A stretch of DNA of 64,000 nt from Actinocatenispora thailandica. GTDB lineage: Bacteria > Actinomycetota > Actinomycetes > Mycobacteriales > Micromonosporaceae. The notes beneath the pieces were generated by a model. The model was not told the DNA's origin. It was given only the letters and a program-made list of their open reading frames with translations, and ran no database searches. Positions 1 to 9,408 of this stretch are shown here, piece after piece (the first letter of the stretch is position 1; every line of letters begins with the position of its first letter). A program made the position numbers and the translations under genes. The stretch covers positions 5,950,198-6,014,197 of the forward strand of contig NZ_AP023355.1 in the NCBI RefSeq assembly GCF_016865425.1, written 5' to 3'.

Positions 1-825
1 CAGCAGGGTCTGCGCGTTCTCCCGCGTCGGCGGCTCGCCCGGCCGCAGCTTGCGGTAGATGTCCAGCAGCGCCTCGTCCTGGCTGCCGATGTGGTCCTTC
101 TCCAGGGTGGCCAGCATGATCTCGGACCAGCTGAACCGTTCCCGGATCTGCTCGTTGGTCCAACCGATGGCCTTGAGCAGGACGGTGACGGCCTGGCGAC
201 GCTTGCGGTCGATGCGCACACCGGCGGTGTCGCGCTTGTCGATGTCGAACTCCAGCCAGGCACCCCGGCTCGGGATGACCTTCACGCTGGAGACATCACG
301 GTCGGACGTCTTGTCGGGCTGCTTGTCGAAGTAGACACCCGGCGAACGGACCAACTGGGACACGACGACACGCTCGGTGCCATTGACGATGAACGTGCCC
401 TTGCTCGTCATCATCGGGAAGTCACCCATGAACACGGTCTGGCTCTTGATCTCGCCAGTCGTGTGGTTGATGAACTCCGCGGTGACGAACAGCGGCGCGC
501 AGTAGGTGAGGTCCTTCTCCTTACATTCTTCGATCGACGCCTTCACCTCGTCGAACCGTGGGTTCGAGAAGGAAAGCGACATAGTGCCGGAGAAGTCCTC
601 GATCGGACTGATCTCCTCCAGGATCTCCGCGAGTCCACTCCGTGCGGCGGAGTCATCGGCACTGCGGGCACGCCAAGCCTCGTTGCCCACCAGCCAGTCG
701 AACGACTCGGTCTGGATGGCAAGGAGGTTGGGCACCTCAAGGTGTTCGGTGATCCTGCCGAAGGAGACTCGGCGGGGAGCGTATGCACTCGTGGTCAGGG
801 TCTTCGCAGGGCGGGAAGCTGCCAA
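1..825 (-). CDS. rpoB: RNA polymerase beta subunit, N-terminal part (runs off the window)
   Basis: Encodes the first 275 residues of the RNA polymerase beta subunit; the rest lies beyond base 1. The translation carries the beta protrusion/lobe start, including the conserved [10 protein letters not shown] region, the [12 protein letters not shown] stretch and the [13 protein letters not shown] motif. I chose the TTG at 823-825 because a GGAAGGA ribosome-binding site lies just upstream (complement of 832-838) and the protein then begins [11 protein letters not shown], as in other actinobacteria. A sigma-A-type promoter sits about 145 bases upstream, leaving a long leader. Transcription is away from the Mce operon end, which is on the same strand. 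Confidence 0.97.
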   Translation of the reverse strand, partial: MAASRPAKTLTTSAYAPRRVSFGRITEHLEVPNLLAIQTESFDWLVGNEAWRARSADDSAARSGLAEILEEISPIEDFSGTMSLSFSNPRFDEVKASIEECKEKDLTYCAPLFVTAEFINHTTGEIKSQTVFMGDFPMMTSKGTFIVNGTERVVVSQLVRSPGVYFDKQPDKTSDRDVSSVKVIPSRGAWLEFDIDKRDTAGVRIDRKRRQAVTVLLKAIGWTNEQIRERFSWSEIMLATLEKDHIGSQDEALLDIYRKLRPGEPPTRENAQTLL

Positions 826-970
826 GATGCGTCCTTCCGAGGACCTGTCAGCGACGGCCGTTTCGCGCGCACCCCAAACGACTCCCCAAAAACCGCCCAA
901 ATGGGGCCCCAAGACAGGGTCAATCAGACAATTTCGGCGAGCTCGAAGTTGGAAGGCAGCGCAAACTAGC

Positions 971-999
971 AGTGTAGCCGAACGGCCCACCGCTGTCCA
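971..999 (-). promoter_or_regulatory. Sigma-A-type promoter of rpoB
   Basis: On the minus strand TGGACA (complement of 994-999) and TACACT (complement of 971-976) are separated by exactly 17 bases, a good match to the housekeeping consensus. The TACACT is followed by a TGCTAGTTTGCGCTGCC stretch that I recall as typical of actinobacterial rpoB leaders. The start codon at 825 implies a 5' leader of roughly 135-140 nt; I see no known riboswitch in it. Confidence 0.75.
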
Positions 1000-1253
1000 G
1001 GCCAGGCCGCGGCTGGCGCCAACCGCGCCCTGGAGGAGACGCCTCCGAGCACAACACCAACTCTCGTTCGGCCGGCTTCCGCGCGATGCAGAGGCAGCTA
1101 GGGATCAGCGTGCCTGGATACCACTGGGTCGTCAAGGGCTGGCACGCGGTCAACATGCCCGGAAACCCGAATCGGCGAACCAGACAACCGTCGGTAGAGC
1201 GGCGAAAGCCGACTGCAATCACAACTCACCCCCGACCGTGGCCGGAACCGCCA

Positions 1254-2408
1254 TCAGATCGCAGTGACCTTCGTCACCTTCCACTTGCCGGCCATCGGAG
1301 TCATGGTCAGCACGACCCGGTTCTGGTCGACCTTCTGGCCGGTGATCGTCGTGTTCTGCTTGTACTGGTCGACGTAGAGCAGCAACACGACCCGGTCGGC
1401 CTGCGCGGACACCACGCTGGTCGCCGACACCCGCGCGGTCAGGATCGCCTTCTGCTTCACCGCGTACTTCTTCAGCGACGCCGTCGTCTTGGCGTACTTC
1501 TTCGCGAAGCTGCCACCCAGGTACGGCTTGGCCCGCCGCACGCTCGCGTCGAAGGTGCGGTAGTCGTACGACAGGAGCGCTGGCGCGGCGGCCTGCGCCG
1601 CGGACACCGCGTCGTCCCGCGCCTGCTCGACCGCGTCGTCACGCAGGTGCAGCCACCAGGCGCCACCACCGGCGGCGAGCGCCAGCACCGCGAGAACACC
1701 GACGATCACGATCGCCCGGTGGGTGCGCTCGAGTGCGCGTTCCGCACGACGTCGACGCGCCAGCGCTGCCTTGCCCGCCTTGCCGGCGCGGCCGCCGGGC
1801 TTGCCGGCCGGGCCGGACCTGCCGGCCTTCCCGGACTTGCCGGCGCCCGACGTCTTCCCGCCACGGGCGCCTGCGCCCAGCCGGGCCGGTGCCTTCACCG
1901 GCGGCCGGCTCGGCTTCGCCTTCCCGGTCTTCGACCCCGCACCGGGGTCCGCGACCACCCCGGCGTCCCGGTCCGCATCACCCGCGTCGTCCGCGGCGTA
2001 CGGCCGCGGGGACGGCTTCGGCCGCGGGGACGGCCGGCGCCGACGCGACCGCGCCTCGCCGGTGGACTCCTCCGACGACGCCGACGCGCCCGGGCGCGGC
2101 CGTGGGCTCGGCCGGCGTGCGGCGTCGCGCCCGGCCGAGGACCCCGCGTCAGCGTTGTCGCGGTTCCCGGCCCGATCGGTACCGGGCTCGGAATCGACCG
2201 GCTCCACGGCGATCGGGTCGATGTGGAACGGCTCGTCCGCACCCCGTTCGGCGGCCGGTGCCGGCGGCTCGTCGTACTGCTGGTCGTCGGTGCCGGCGCG
2301 GGGCGGCTGGCTACGAGGCGAGCCGGACCGGGGGCGGGCCGGGCGGCGCGGCGTGCCGCCCTTGGCCGGCATCTGGCCGCGCAGCGTCCGTGGGATGAAA
2401 CGAGCCAT
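1254..2408 (-). CDS. Mce-associated membrane protein (Mam), long disordered N-terminus
   Basis: A 384-residue protein. About the first 225 residues are low-complexity, rich in Arg, Pro, Ala, Gly and Lys. One transmembrane helix follows (IVIVGVLAVLALAAGGGAWW), then a ~140-residue extracytoplasmic domain ending VTKVTAI. This single-TM plus small C-terminal domain layout is that of the Mce-associated (Mam/Mas) proteins that end Mce operons and are thought to stabilise the importer. A GGAGG lies upstream of the ATG at 2406-2408. It is the last gene of the operon. The length of the disordered tail is unusual; the function of the tail is unknown. Confidence 0.8.
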   Translation of the reverse strand: MARFIPRTLRGQMPAKGGTPRRPARPRSGSPRSQPPRAGTDDQQYDEPPAPAAERGADEPFHIDPIAVEPVDSEPGTDRAGNRDNADAGSSAGRDAARRPSPRPRPGASASSEESTGEARSRRRRPSPRPKPSPRPYAADDAGDADRDAGVVADPGAGSKTGKAKPSRPPVKAPARLGAGARGGKTSGAGKSGKAGRSGPAGKPGGRAGKAGKAALARRRRAERALERTHRAIVIVGVLAVLALAAGGGAWWLHLRDDAVEQARDDAVSAAQAAAPALLSYDYRTFDASVRRAKPYLGGSFAKKYAKTTASLKKYAVKQKAILTARVSATSVVSAQADRVVLLLYVDQYKQNTTITGQKVDQNRVVLTMTPMAGKWKVTKVTAI

Positions 2409-2441
2409 CGCGGGACATCCTCCGTAGCGTGCAGCGGTTGA

Positions 2442-3257
2442 TCAGACGAACTGGAGCTCGGACACCAGCCAACGGCCGTTCTGTTCGGCCATGGTCACCT
2501 TGACCCGGTAGTGCGCGAGCCTCCCCTTCGGCGCGTTCGTGTTCTTCACGGTGGCGTCCATCGCCACCAGCACCGTCGCCGACCGGCGCTTGCTGGTGAC
2601 GACCCCGGCCCACTTGACGTGCGCCTTCGAGGTGACCTTGTTCTCCACCACCGCGGTCTTCGTCTGCCCCATGCCGTTCTTGAACTGGGTCCTGAAGTCA
2701 CCGGTCGCCCCGGTCAACACCCGCTTCAGGTCGTGGTCGACGGTCTTGGTGCTGATGCTCATGAAGTTGCTGACCGTGGTCTCCGCCGCCGACACCGCCG
2801 CTTTGCGGGCCTTCTCGTCCTGGCGATGCTGGTAGTGCCGCCAACCGGCGTAGCCGCCGGCGCCGAGCGCACCGGCGAGGATCACCGCCAGCACGGCGAC
2901 GGCAACGCGGGTCGCGGCCAGCGACCGCCAGGCTCGGCCGACCACCGCGCCGACCGGCTGCCACGGCTTCCGGCGCGCCCCCGCGGCGCCGGTCGCTGCG
3001 TCCGACCCCCGCCGCCCCGCGTCGGAGCCGCGCTTGGTGCCCGCCGAACCGCCCCGGGCGGCCACCGGCTCCCGCTCGGTCGACTCCGCCGACCCGCGCT
3101 CGCCGCCGGTCTCGCCCCCGGTCGGTGGCGCACCCTTGCCCTTGGTCGAGTTGCCCTTGGCCGATCCGGAGGTGGTCGACTTCGTCGTGCCCCGGCCCGC
3201 CGACGTGGTCGGCGTGTCCCGGCTGGCCGACGTCGTCGACGTCGAGGGCTTGCTCAT
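2442..3257 (-). CDS. Mce-associated membrane protein (Mam)
   Basis: A 271-residue protein starting MSKPSTSTTS. A Ser/Thr/Gly-rich cytoplasmic tail of ~120 residues precedes one membrane helix (AVAVLAVILAGALGAGGYAGW) and a ~130-residue external domain ending VSELQFV. The external domain resembles that of the downstream Mam protein (both end with a WxV-type strand after an NGRW or GKW turn), so the two look like paralogues. I prefer the ATG at 3255-3257 over an earlier in-frame start because the earlier stretch overlaps mceF and has no membrane or domain features. It lies 22 bases after mceF in the same operon. Confidence 0.8.
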   Translation of the reverse strand: MSKPSTSTTSASRDTPTTSAGRGTTKSTTSGSAKGNSTKGKGAPPTGGETGGERGSAESTEREPVAARGGSAGTKRGSDAGRRGSDAATGAAGARRKPWQPVGAVVGRAWRSLAATRVAVAVLAVILAGALGAGGYAGWRHYQHRQDEKARKAAVSAAETTVSNFMSISTKTVDHDLKRVLTGATGDFRTQFKNGMGQTKTAVVENKVTSKAHVKWAGVVTSKRRSATVLVAMDATVKNTNAPKGRLAHYRVKVTMAEQNGRWLVSELQFV

Positions 3258-3279
3258 CGCTTGGTGCGCTCCGTTCCGA

Positions 3280-4599
3280 TCACGATTCCAGCCCCGTGAG
3301 CAGCAACTGCTTCCAGGACTGGTCGCCGGCCAACTGGTACTGGCCGCCGGTGCCGCCGAACTGTAGTGGCTGCCCGTCCGGCCCGAGCACCAGCCCGGTC
3401 GACGGGTCGTACCCGGCCAGATCGGCACCGGGCTTCGCGGTGGCGCCGTCGACCGACCCGGTGTCGCCCGAACCGGACGTCGAACCGGTGGACGGCAGCG
3501 AGCCGGCCCCTTCGGGTACCGGGGTGATTTCCGGGCCGGTGGGCCGCGGCGTGTTCTGGCTGCCGCGTACCTCCGAGCCGCTGGCCCGCTCGGAGTTGGT
3601 GCAGGCCACCTTCACCCCGGTCCGGATGTACTGGCAGGGCGCCGGGTCGTCGACGTCGAGTACCAGGCCGAAGTGGGCGGTACCGTCGCCCGGCGTCACG
3701 GTGAAACCGCCGGCGATGTCCAGCGGGTACACCACCAGGATCTGCTTGATGCCGGGCAGCCGCCGGGTCGCGATGCCACCGACCGTGATCAGGTTGCCGA
3801 GCAGCATCCCGATGTTCGGGTCGACGTCGCGCAGCAGACCGGACACCTGCTTCGCCGCGGGCGGCGCGTTCGCGATCACCTTCCGCAGGTCGGCGTCGGA
3901 GGTGCGCAGGGTGTGGGTCAGGTCGGCGAGTCCCTTGGCCCAGCGGCGGATCTCGGCCGCACTGGCCTGCTGGGTGGTCAGCACGGTCTGGCCGTCCTGC
4001 AGCAGCTTGACGGTCTGCGGCAGATCCTGGTTCGCGGTGGCGAGGATCTTGTCGCTGGAGTCGATGATCTGCTGCAGCGACCCCTCGCTGCCCTGGAACG
4101 CCGCGCCGAGCTCGTTCACCACGACCTGCAGGTCCTTGGTGTCGACGGAGCTGACCAGCTTGTCCAGGTTGGCCAGCAGCGTCTCGGTCGGCAGCGGAAT
4201 CCCGGTCCGGCTCGCCGGGATCACGTCGCCGGGCGCCAGGTACGGGCCGGAGGCGGTGTTCGGCCGCAGGTCCAGGTACTGCTCGCCGACGGCCGAGCGG
4301 TCGGTGACCACGGCGCGCAGATCCCGCGGGATCCGCACCCCGCGGTCGATGCGCATCGTCACCCGGACCTGCTTGGCGGTCAGGTCGACCGAGGTGACCT
4401 TGCCGATCGGGCTGCCCCGGTAGGTGACCGAGGCGTTGGTGAAGATGCCGCCGGCGTTGCTGAAGTCGGCCGCCAGCTCGTACGTGTTGCCCAGCAGCGC
4501 GGCGCCGACCCCGACGTAGCGGACCGCGACGTAGCAGACGCCGAGCACGCTGACCAGTACGAAGGCCAGCACCTTGATCTTGACGCTGCGCGGAGTCAT
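3280..4599 (-). CDS. mceF: MceF, substrate-binding/tunnel subunit of the Mce lipid importer
   Basis: A 439-residue Mce protein. An N-terminal membrane helix (KVLAFVLVSVLGVCYVAVRYVGV) is followed by the MlaD/MCE domain (GGIFTNASVTYRGSPIGKV, then GEQYLDLRP), a long helical region and a Gly/Ser/Thr/Pro-rich C-terminal tail of ~110 residues. Mce proteins A-F form a hetero-hexameric tunnel that carries lipids or sterols across the envelope; the substrate here cannot be read from sequence. The start ATG overlaps the mceE stop as ATGA (4596-4599), indicating translational coupling. Last of the six mce genes. Confidence 0.92.
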   Translation of the reverse strand: MTPRSVKIKVLAFVLVSVLGVCYVAVRYVGVGAALLGNTYELAADFSNAGGIFTNASVTYRGSPIGKVTSVDLTAKQVRVTMRIDRGVRIPRDLRAVVTDRSAVGEQYLDLRPNTASGPYLAPGDVIPASRTGIPLPTETLLANLDKLVSSVDTKDLQVVVNELGAAFQGSEGSLQQIIDSSDKILATANQDLPQTVKLLQDGQTVLTTQQASAAEIRRWAKGLADLTHTLRTSDADLRKVIANAPPAAKQVSGLLRDVDPNIGMLLGNLITVGGIATRRLPGIKQILVVYPLDIAGGFTVTPGDGTAHFGLVLDVDDPAPCQYIRTGVKVACTNSERASGSEVRGSQNTPRPTGPEITPVPEGAGSLPSTGSTSGSGDTGSVDGATAKPGADLAGYDPSTGLVLGPDGQPLQFGGTGGQYQLAGDQSWKQLLLTGLES

Positions 4600-5783
4600 C
4601 CGGTCAGCCCTCCCAGCAGGATGCTGAGCAGGTCGCCCTGCCGTGGATTCGACTCGCCCGCCGGCAGCTGCCGGCCCTTGTCGTCGGTCGGCCCCGGTTG
4701 CGCGGTGGTCGACTTCGACCCCGTCTGGTTCGGGTCCCGGACCGGGCCGTTCTGGTCGGCGACCTTGCCCTGCTGATCGCCGACCGGGGTACTGGTCAGC
4801 AGGTTCGACAGGATGTCGGTGACGTTGAGGTCGACGGTCAGGTGCAGGTTGACGTAGTCGCCGACGATGGCGCCGCCGACGTTCGGCGGGAACGGGTAGG
4901 TCAGCAGCTGGTCCACCGACTTCGGCAGGTTGTCGCCCGACTTCACCAGCTGGGTCAGCGTCGGCTGCAACGACTTCAGGTTCGCCAGCAGGTCCTGCCG
5001 GCTCTCCTTGATCACCCTGGTACCGACGGTGCCGAGCTTCTTGACCGCGGCGAGCATGTCGATCAGCTGCTTCTTCTGGTCGTCCAGCACCTTCAGGCCC
5101 GGGTCGAGCGCGTCGACCGCCTTCGCCACCGTCGTCTTCTGCTTCGCGACCTGGCGGGAGAACGTGTTCAGCGCGTTGATCGCGCGCACGATCTGCTTCT
5201 TCTGGTCGTCCAGGCCGCCGACGAACGTGTCCAGCTGCTTCAACGTGTCCCGGACGTCGGGTTCCCTGCCGTCGAAGACCTTCGCGACCTCGTCGTTGAT
5301 CGTCTTCAGCTTCTCCAGGCTGCCGCCGTTGAGCAGCAGCGACATCGCCCCGAGGACCTCCTCGGCCTCGACGTTGCGGCTGGTCCGGGCCAGCGGGATG
5401 GTGGCGCCGGCGCGCAGCCGGCCGGTCGCCGGCCGGTCGGTCGGGGCGTCCAGGTCGACGAACTTCTCGCCCAGCAGGCTGGTCTGCCGGATCGATGCGA
5501 CCGCGTTCGCCGGCAGCTCGACGTTCTTGTCGACCTGCACCTCGACCTGCGCGTGCCACCCCTTCCGGGTCACCGACCGGACGCTGCCGACGGTCACGTC
5601 GTTGCTCTTCACGGCCGCCTGCGGGACCAGATCGAGCACGTTGCCGAACTCGATCGTCAGCCGGTAGCCGTCACCGCCGGCACCGCCGGGCAGCTGCACC
5701 CCGGACAGCCCCGACGAGCCGCAGCCGGCCAGCAGCACCAGGCCGAGCAATGCGGGCAGCAGCCGCCGGATGCGCGTCCTCAC
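4596..5783 (-). CDS. mceE: MceE, lipoprotein subunit of the Mce importer
   Basis: A 395-residue Mce protein with a lipoprotein signal: basic MRTRIRR, hydrophobic core and lipobox LLAGC, which fits the E subunit (LprK type), the usual lipidated member of the six. The MCE domain follows (VLDLVPQAAVKSNDVTVGSV; LLGEKFVDLDAP), then a long coiled helical region and a polar tail. The GTG start at 5781-5783 overlaps the mceD stop as GTGA. Same operon and strand as all Mce genes here. Confidence 0.92.
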   Translation of the reverse strand: MRTRIRRLLPALLGLVLLAGCGSSGLSGVQLPGGAGGDGYRLTIEFGNVLDLVPQAAVKSNDVTVGSVRSVTRKGWHAQVEVQVDKNVELPANAVASIRQTSLLGEKFVDLDAPTDRPATGRLRAGATIPLARTSRNVEAEEVLGAMSLLLNGGSLEKLKTINDEVAKVFDGREPDVRDTLKQLDTFVGGLDDQKKQIVRAINALNTFSRQVAKQKTTVAKAVDALDPGLKVLDDQKKQLIDMLAAVKKLGTVGTRVIKESRQDLLANLKSLQPTLTQLVKSGDNLPKSVDQLLTYPFPPNVGGAIVGDYVNLHLTVDLNVTDILSNLLTSTPVGDQQGKVADQNGPVRDPNQTGSKSTTAQPGPTDDKGRQLPAGESNPRQGDLLSILLGGLTG

Positions 5784-7108
5784 TTGCCACCACCTCCGAG
5801 GATGCCGCCGAGGGTCGGGTCGGACGCGACGCCACCGGACCCGTCGCCCTGCGGCGTCGTCTCGCCGTCGACCGGCTTCTGGCCGACCCGGTCGGTACCG
5901 CCGGTGGTCCCGTCCGGGTCCGGCTGGATGATCGCGCCGAGGTTCAGCCCCGGGATCGGCAGCAGGTTGAGCAGGTGCTTGAGTTCGGTGGTCAGCGGTG
6001 AACCGGCCTTGGCCAGGAACGCGGCCAGTTCGAAGCACGCCACCGGAACCTGCTTGACCGGCACCAGGTGGGTCACCAGCGAGCACACGTACGACGCCGG
6101 GTCGTACGGCCCGATGATGTCGTCGCGGGTGTCCAGCGTGCCGGAACGAGCGTTGTACGCGAGGTTCAGGTTGGACAGCGCGGTCGGCGCCAGGTCGAGC
6201 ACGTCGATGATCGACTTCTGCTGCTTGACCAGCACCCCGGTGATGTCGGTGAGCGCGGCCACGTTGTCCGACAGTTCCTTGCGGTTGGTCTTGACGAACG
6301 TCGCGACCTGCTTCAGCGCGGTACCGAGGTCCTTGAGCGCGGCGGCCAGGTCGTCCCGCTCGTTGGACAGCTGTTCCGAGACGTCCGCCAGTTGCTTGTT
6401 GAACTGGCGGACCGCGCCGTCGCTCTCGGCCAGCGCGGTGGTGAACTTCTGCAGGTTGACCACGGTGCCGAACAGGTCCTGCCGGCCGTCCGACACGGTG
6501 TCCAGCGCGGCGGCCAGGTCCCGCAGCGTCTGGTTGAGGTCCTTGCCGTTGCCCTTGAGGTTCTTCGCGCCGGTCCGGATCAGGTTGTTCAGCGAACCGT
6601 TCTTGTTGGCGCCGTTCGGGCCGACCGCGACGCTGAGGTTGTTCAGCGCCTTGTACACGTCGTCGAGTTCCAGCGGCACGACCGCCCGGTCGCCGCGCAG
6701 CACCGCACCGGTGGACAGCACCGCGCCGCCGACATAGCCGGGGGTGAGCTGCACGTACCGGTCGCCGACGATGCTCGGCGGCACGATGACCGCCTTGGCC
6801 TTCGCCGGGATCTCGTAGTCGGCGTCGTAGGTCATGCTGACCGCGACCGTCCGGCCGCCGGGTCGGACCGCGGTGACGTGGCCGATCTTGACGCCCATCA
6901 CCCGCACGTCGGAGTTGGCGTAGATGCCGACCGACTGGCTGAAGTAGGCGGTGAGCGTCTTCTGCGGCGGGCCCATCCGCCACACCGCCAGGCCGATCGC
7001 GGTGCCGAGCACGGCGACCACGGCGACGGCCAGGCCGATCCCGAGCCGGCTGCGGAACACCCCCAGCGAACGGCTGTCCCGGTGACTGCGGACCATCATC
7101 GCCCTCAC
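5780..7108 (-). CDS. mceD: MceD subunit of the Mce importer
   Basis: An Mce protein of about 442 residues with one N-terminal membrane helix (IGLAVAVVAVLGTAIGLAVW), the MCE domain (SQSVGIYANSDVRVMGVKIG; VGDRYVQLTPGY), a helical region with regular Leu spacing, and a Pro/Gly/Asp-rich tail. Two starts are plausible: GTG at 7106-7108, which gives the same four-base GTGA overlap with mceC seen at the other junctions, or tandem ATGs at 7094-7099. I chose the coupled GTG. It contains the family's conserved double-Cys region near the C-terminus (YVCSLVTH and VACFELA). Confidence 0.9.
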   Translation of the reverse strand: MRAMMVRSHRDSRSLGVFRSRLGIGLAVAVVAVLGTAIGLAVWRMGPPQKTLTAYFSQSVGIYANSDVRVMGVKIGHVTAVRPGGRTVAVSMTYDADYEIPAKAKAVIVPPSIVGDRYVQLTPGYVGGAVLSTGAVLRGDRAVVPLELDDVYKALNNLSVAVGPNGANKNGSLNNLIRTGAKNLKGNGKDLNQTLRDLAAALDTVSDGRQDLFGTVVNLQKFTTALAESDGAVRQFNKQLADVSEQLSNERDDLAAALKDLGTALKQVATFVKTNRKELSDNVAALTDITGVLVKQQKSIIDVLDLAPTALSNLNLAYNARSGTLDTRDDIIGPYDPASYVCSLVTHLVPVKQVPVACFELAAFLAKAGSPLTTELKHLLNLLPIPGLNLGAIIQPDPDGTTGGTDRVGQKPVDGETTPQGDGSGGVASDPTLGGILGGGGK

Positions 7109-8304
7109 CTGCCCGGGCTCGCGGTCGTGGACGGTGACAGTGCGCCGCCGGGCGCCGGCGTCCCGGTACCGCCGGGCGACGCGCCGCCGGACGGTGTGGC
7201 CCCCGCCGACGGGGTGGCCTTCGGCTTCGCCGAACCGCCCTGGTCGGTCTTGCCGCTCCCGGTGCTCTCGCTGCCGGTCTGGGTGGCGGCGGAGCCGGCC
7301 CGGTCGCCGCCCTGCGGGCGGGCCGGCGGCGCACCCACCGTGTACGGCTGGAGCAGCGCGTCCATGTACGAGTCGAACCACCGGCCGTTGCCCAGCACGT
7401 TGGTGAACGCGTTCAGGAACGGCGCCATGTTCTGGATGCTCTTGGTGAGGTTGTCGCGGTTGTTCTGCAACACCTGCACCACCTGGCGCAGCTGCTTGAG
7501 CGCCGGGTTGAGCTGCTTCTGGTTGTCCTCGACCAGCCCGGACAGCTGCTTGGCCAGCTCGTCGGTGCTCACCAGCAACTGGTGGATCGCGTCCCGGCGG
7601 GCCTTGACCTCCTTGAGCAGCTTGTTCCCGTCGGTCAGCAGCTGCTGGAACTGCTTGTCCCGGTTGGCCAGCACCTGGGTGACCCCGCGCGCCCGGCGCA
7701 ACAACTGGCGCAGCGCGTCGTCGCGGCTGGCCACCGTGCGGGACAGCCGGGACAGGCCGTGGATCGAGCCCTTCACGTTCGGCGCGGTGTCCGCCAGCGT
7801 CGCGGACAGCGTGTCGAACGCCTTCGCCAGCTGCTTCGTGTCGATCTTGTCGACGGTGTCGGCCAGCCCGTTCACCGCCTGAACCACGTCGAACGGGGAC
7901 GAGGTGCGCGAGCGCGGGATCTGCTGGCCGGGCCGCATCGAACCGGGCCCGGCCGGCTCCAGGCCGAGGAACTTCTGCCCCAGCACCGTCTTGATCCGGA
8001 TCGTCGCCTCGGTCTTCGTCCCGAACGAGACACCGCGGTCGACCCGGAAGTCGACCCGCACCGCGGGCTTCCCGTCGTGGTGGGTGAGGTCGATCCCGGT
8101 CACCTTGCCGACCTTGACCCCGGCGATGCGTACCTCGTTGTCGGTGGCGAGGCCGCTCGCGTCGGTGAACTCCGCCGAGTACCGGTCGCCGCCGCCGATC
8201 ACCGGCAGCTTGTCGGCGTTGAACGCGGCGAGCACGCCGAGCACCACGACCGCGATTCCGGCCATCCCGATCACGAGGTGGTTGCGCTGCCGGAACGGCT
8301 TCAC
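7105..8304 (-). CDS. mceC: MceC subunit of the Mce importer
   Basis: A 399-residue Mce protein. An N-terminal helix (LVIGMAGIAVVVLGVLAAF) precedes the MCE domain (FTDASGLATDNEVRIAGVKVG; LGQKFLGLEPAG). A long amphipathic helical section follows, then a Gly/Ser/Thr/Pro low-complexity tail from about residue 320. The start ATG overlaps the mceB stop as ATGA (8301-8304). Confidence 0.92.
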   Translation of the reverse strand: MKPFRQRNHLVIGMAGIAVVVLGVLAAFNADKLPVIGGGDRYSAEFTDASGLATDNEVRIAGVKVGKVTGIDLTHHDGKPAVRVDFRVDRGVSFGTKTEATIRIKTVLGQKFLGLEPAGPGSMRPGQQIPRSRTSSPFDVVQAVNGLADTVDKIDTKQLAKAFDTLSATLADTAPNVKGSIHGLSRLSRTVASRDDALRQLLRRARGVTQVLANRDKQFQQLLTDGNKLLKEVKARRDAIHQLLVSTDELAKQLSGLVEDNQKQLNPALKQLRQVVQVLQNNRDNLTKSIQNMAPFLNAFTNVLGNGRWFDSYMDALLQPYTVGAPPARPQGGDRAGSAATQTGSESTGSGKTDQGGSAKPKATPSAGATPSGGASPGGTGTPAPGGALSPSTTASPGR

Positions 8305-9365
8305 TTCGCACCCCCGCTCGTCGCCGGCGAGGCACAGCGGGCGGCGGTCGCCGACACCGTCGCCGGGTTCACGTCACCGATGCCCGGCACGTTGACGGTG
8401 CCGTCGAAGTTGCACATGTAGAAGTTGAACCAGGACCCGTACGACGCGGTCCGGGTCAGCGCCGCGGTGCGCACCGGCAGCCGGGCCAGCGTCCCCTCGA
8501 TCACGCTGGTGTTGGCGTTCAGCGTGGTCGCGAGCGAGCGCAGCTGCTTGATGTCGTCCTTCAGCGCCGGCCGACCGTCCTTGACCAGATCGGCGGTGGT
8601 ACCGGCGAGGTCGCCGAGGCTCTGGATCGAGTCACCGATGTTCTTGCGGTCGGCGGACAGCCCGGACACGAAGTCCTGCAGCGACGAGATGATGTCGGAG
8701 AGCTTGTCGTCCCGGGCGTTCAGCGTGGCCAGCACCTTGTTCAGGTTGTCGATCACCTGGCCGATCACCTTGTCCCGGTCGGCCAGCGTGTTGGTCAGCG
8801 ACGCGGTCCGGGCGAGCAGGTCGTTCACCGTGCCGCCCTCACCCTGCAGCACCTGGATGATCTCGTACGCGAACTTGTTGACGTCCTTCGGCGACAGCCC
8901 GGCGAACAGCGGCTGGAACCCGTTGAACAGCGCGGTCAGGTCGAGCGCCGGCGCGGTGTGGGACAGCGGGATGGTGCTGCCGGCGGGCAGCGTGGCGCTG
9001 TCCCCGGTGCCCTCGGTGAGCTCGACGTAGCGCTGGCCGATCAGGTTGCGGTACCGGATCTTCGCCCGGACCGACTTCGGCATCGGCACCGTGTCGTCGA
9101 CCGTGAAGGACACCTGCGCGGTCTTGCCGTGCACCAGCGAGATGCCCTTGACCTGGCCCACCTTGACCCCGGCGATCCGCACGTCGTCGCCCTTCAACAG
9201 GCCCGTGACGTCGGTGAACCGGGCGTTGTACCGGGTCCCGCCGAACCAGCCCAGCGAGCCGAGCGTGGTCGCGAGCAGCCCGGTCAGCACCACCGTCACC
9301 ACGGCGAACACGATCAGCTTGATCAACGCCGGCGCCACGCTCCGGCTGCTGCTCCGGCCGCTCAT
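8301..9365 (-). CDS. mceB: MceB subunit of the Mce importer
   Basis: A 354-residue Mce protein with N-terminal helix (LIVFAVVTVVLTGLLATTLG), MCE domain (FTDVTGLLKGDDVRIAGVKVG; IGQRYVELTEG) and a helical domain. It ends with the YGSWFNFYMCNFDG region, typical of the C-terminal part of MceB proteins. Unlike the other junctions in the mce array it is separated from mceA by a 43-base gap, with a GGAGCGGCG-type ribosome-binding region. Confidence 0.92.
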   Translation of the reverse strand: MSGRSSSRSVAPALIKLIVFAVVTVVLTGLLATTLGSLGWFGGTRYNARFTDVTGLLKGDDVRIAGVKVGQVKGISLVHGKTAQVSFTVDDTVPMPKSVRAKIRYRNLIGQRYVELTEGTGDSATLPAGSTIPLSHTAPALDLTALFNGFQPLFAGLSPKDVNKFAYEIIQVLQGEGGTVNDLLARTASLTNTLADRDKVIGQVIDNLNKVLATLNARDDKLSDIISSLQDFVSGLSADRKNIGDSIQSLGDLAGTTADLVKDGRPALKDDIKQLRSLATTLNANTSVIEGTLARLPVRTAALTRTASYGSWFNFYMCNFDGTVNVPGIGDVNPATVSATAARCASPATSGGAK

Positions 9366-9408
9366 CGCCGCTCCCCGGCGAGCCCGGTGCGTCGGTGCGT
9401 TCCTTCGG

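Noticed and set aside
1086-2441. Long open frames antisense to the Mce-associated and mce genes
   Set aside because: They are Arg/Pro/His-rich with no domains and arise from the high GC of the true minus-strand genes; the same holds for the many other long antisense frames through the window.
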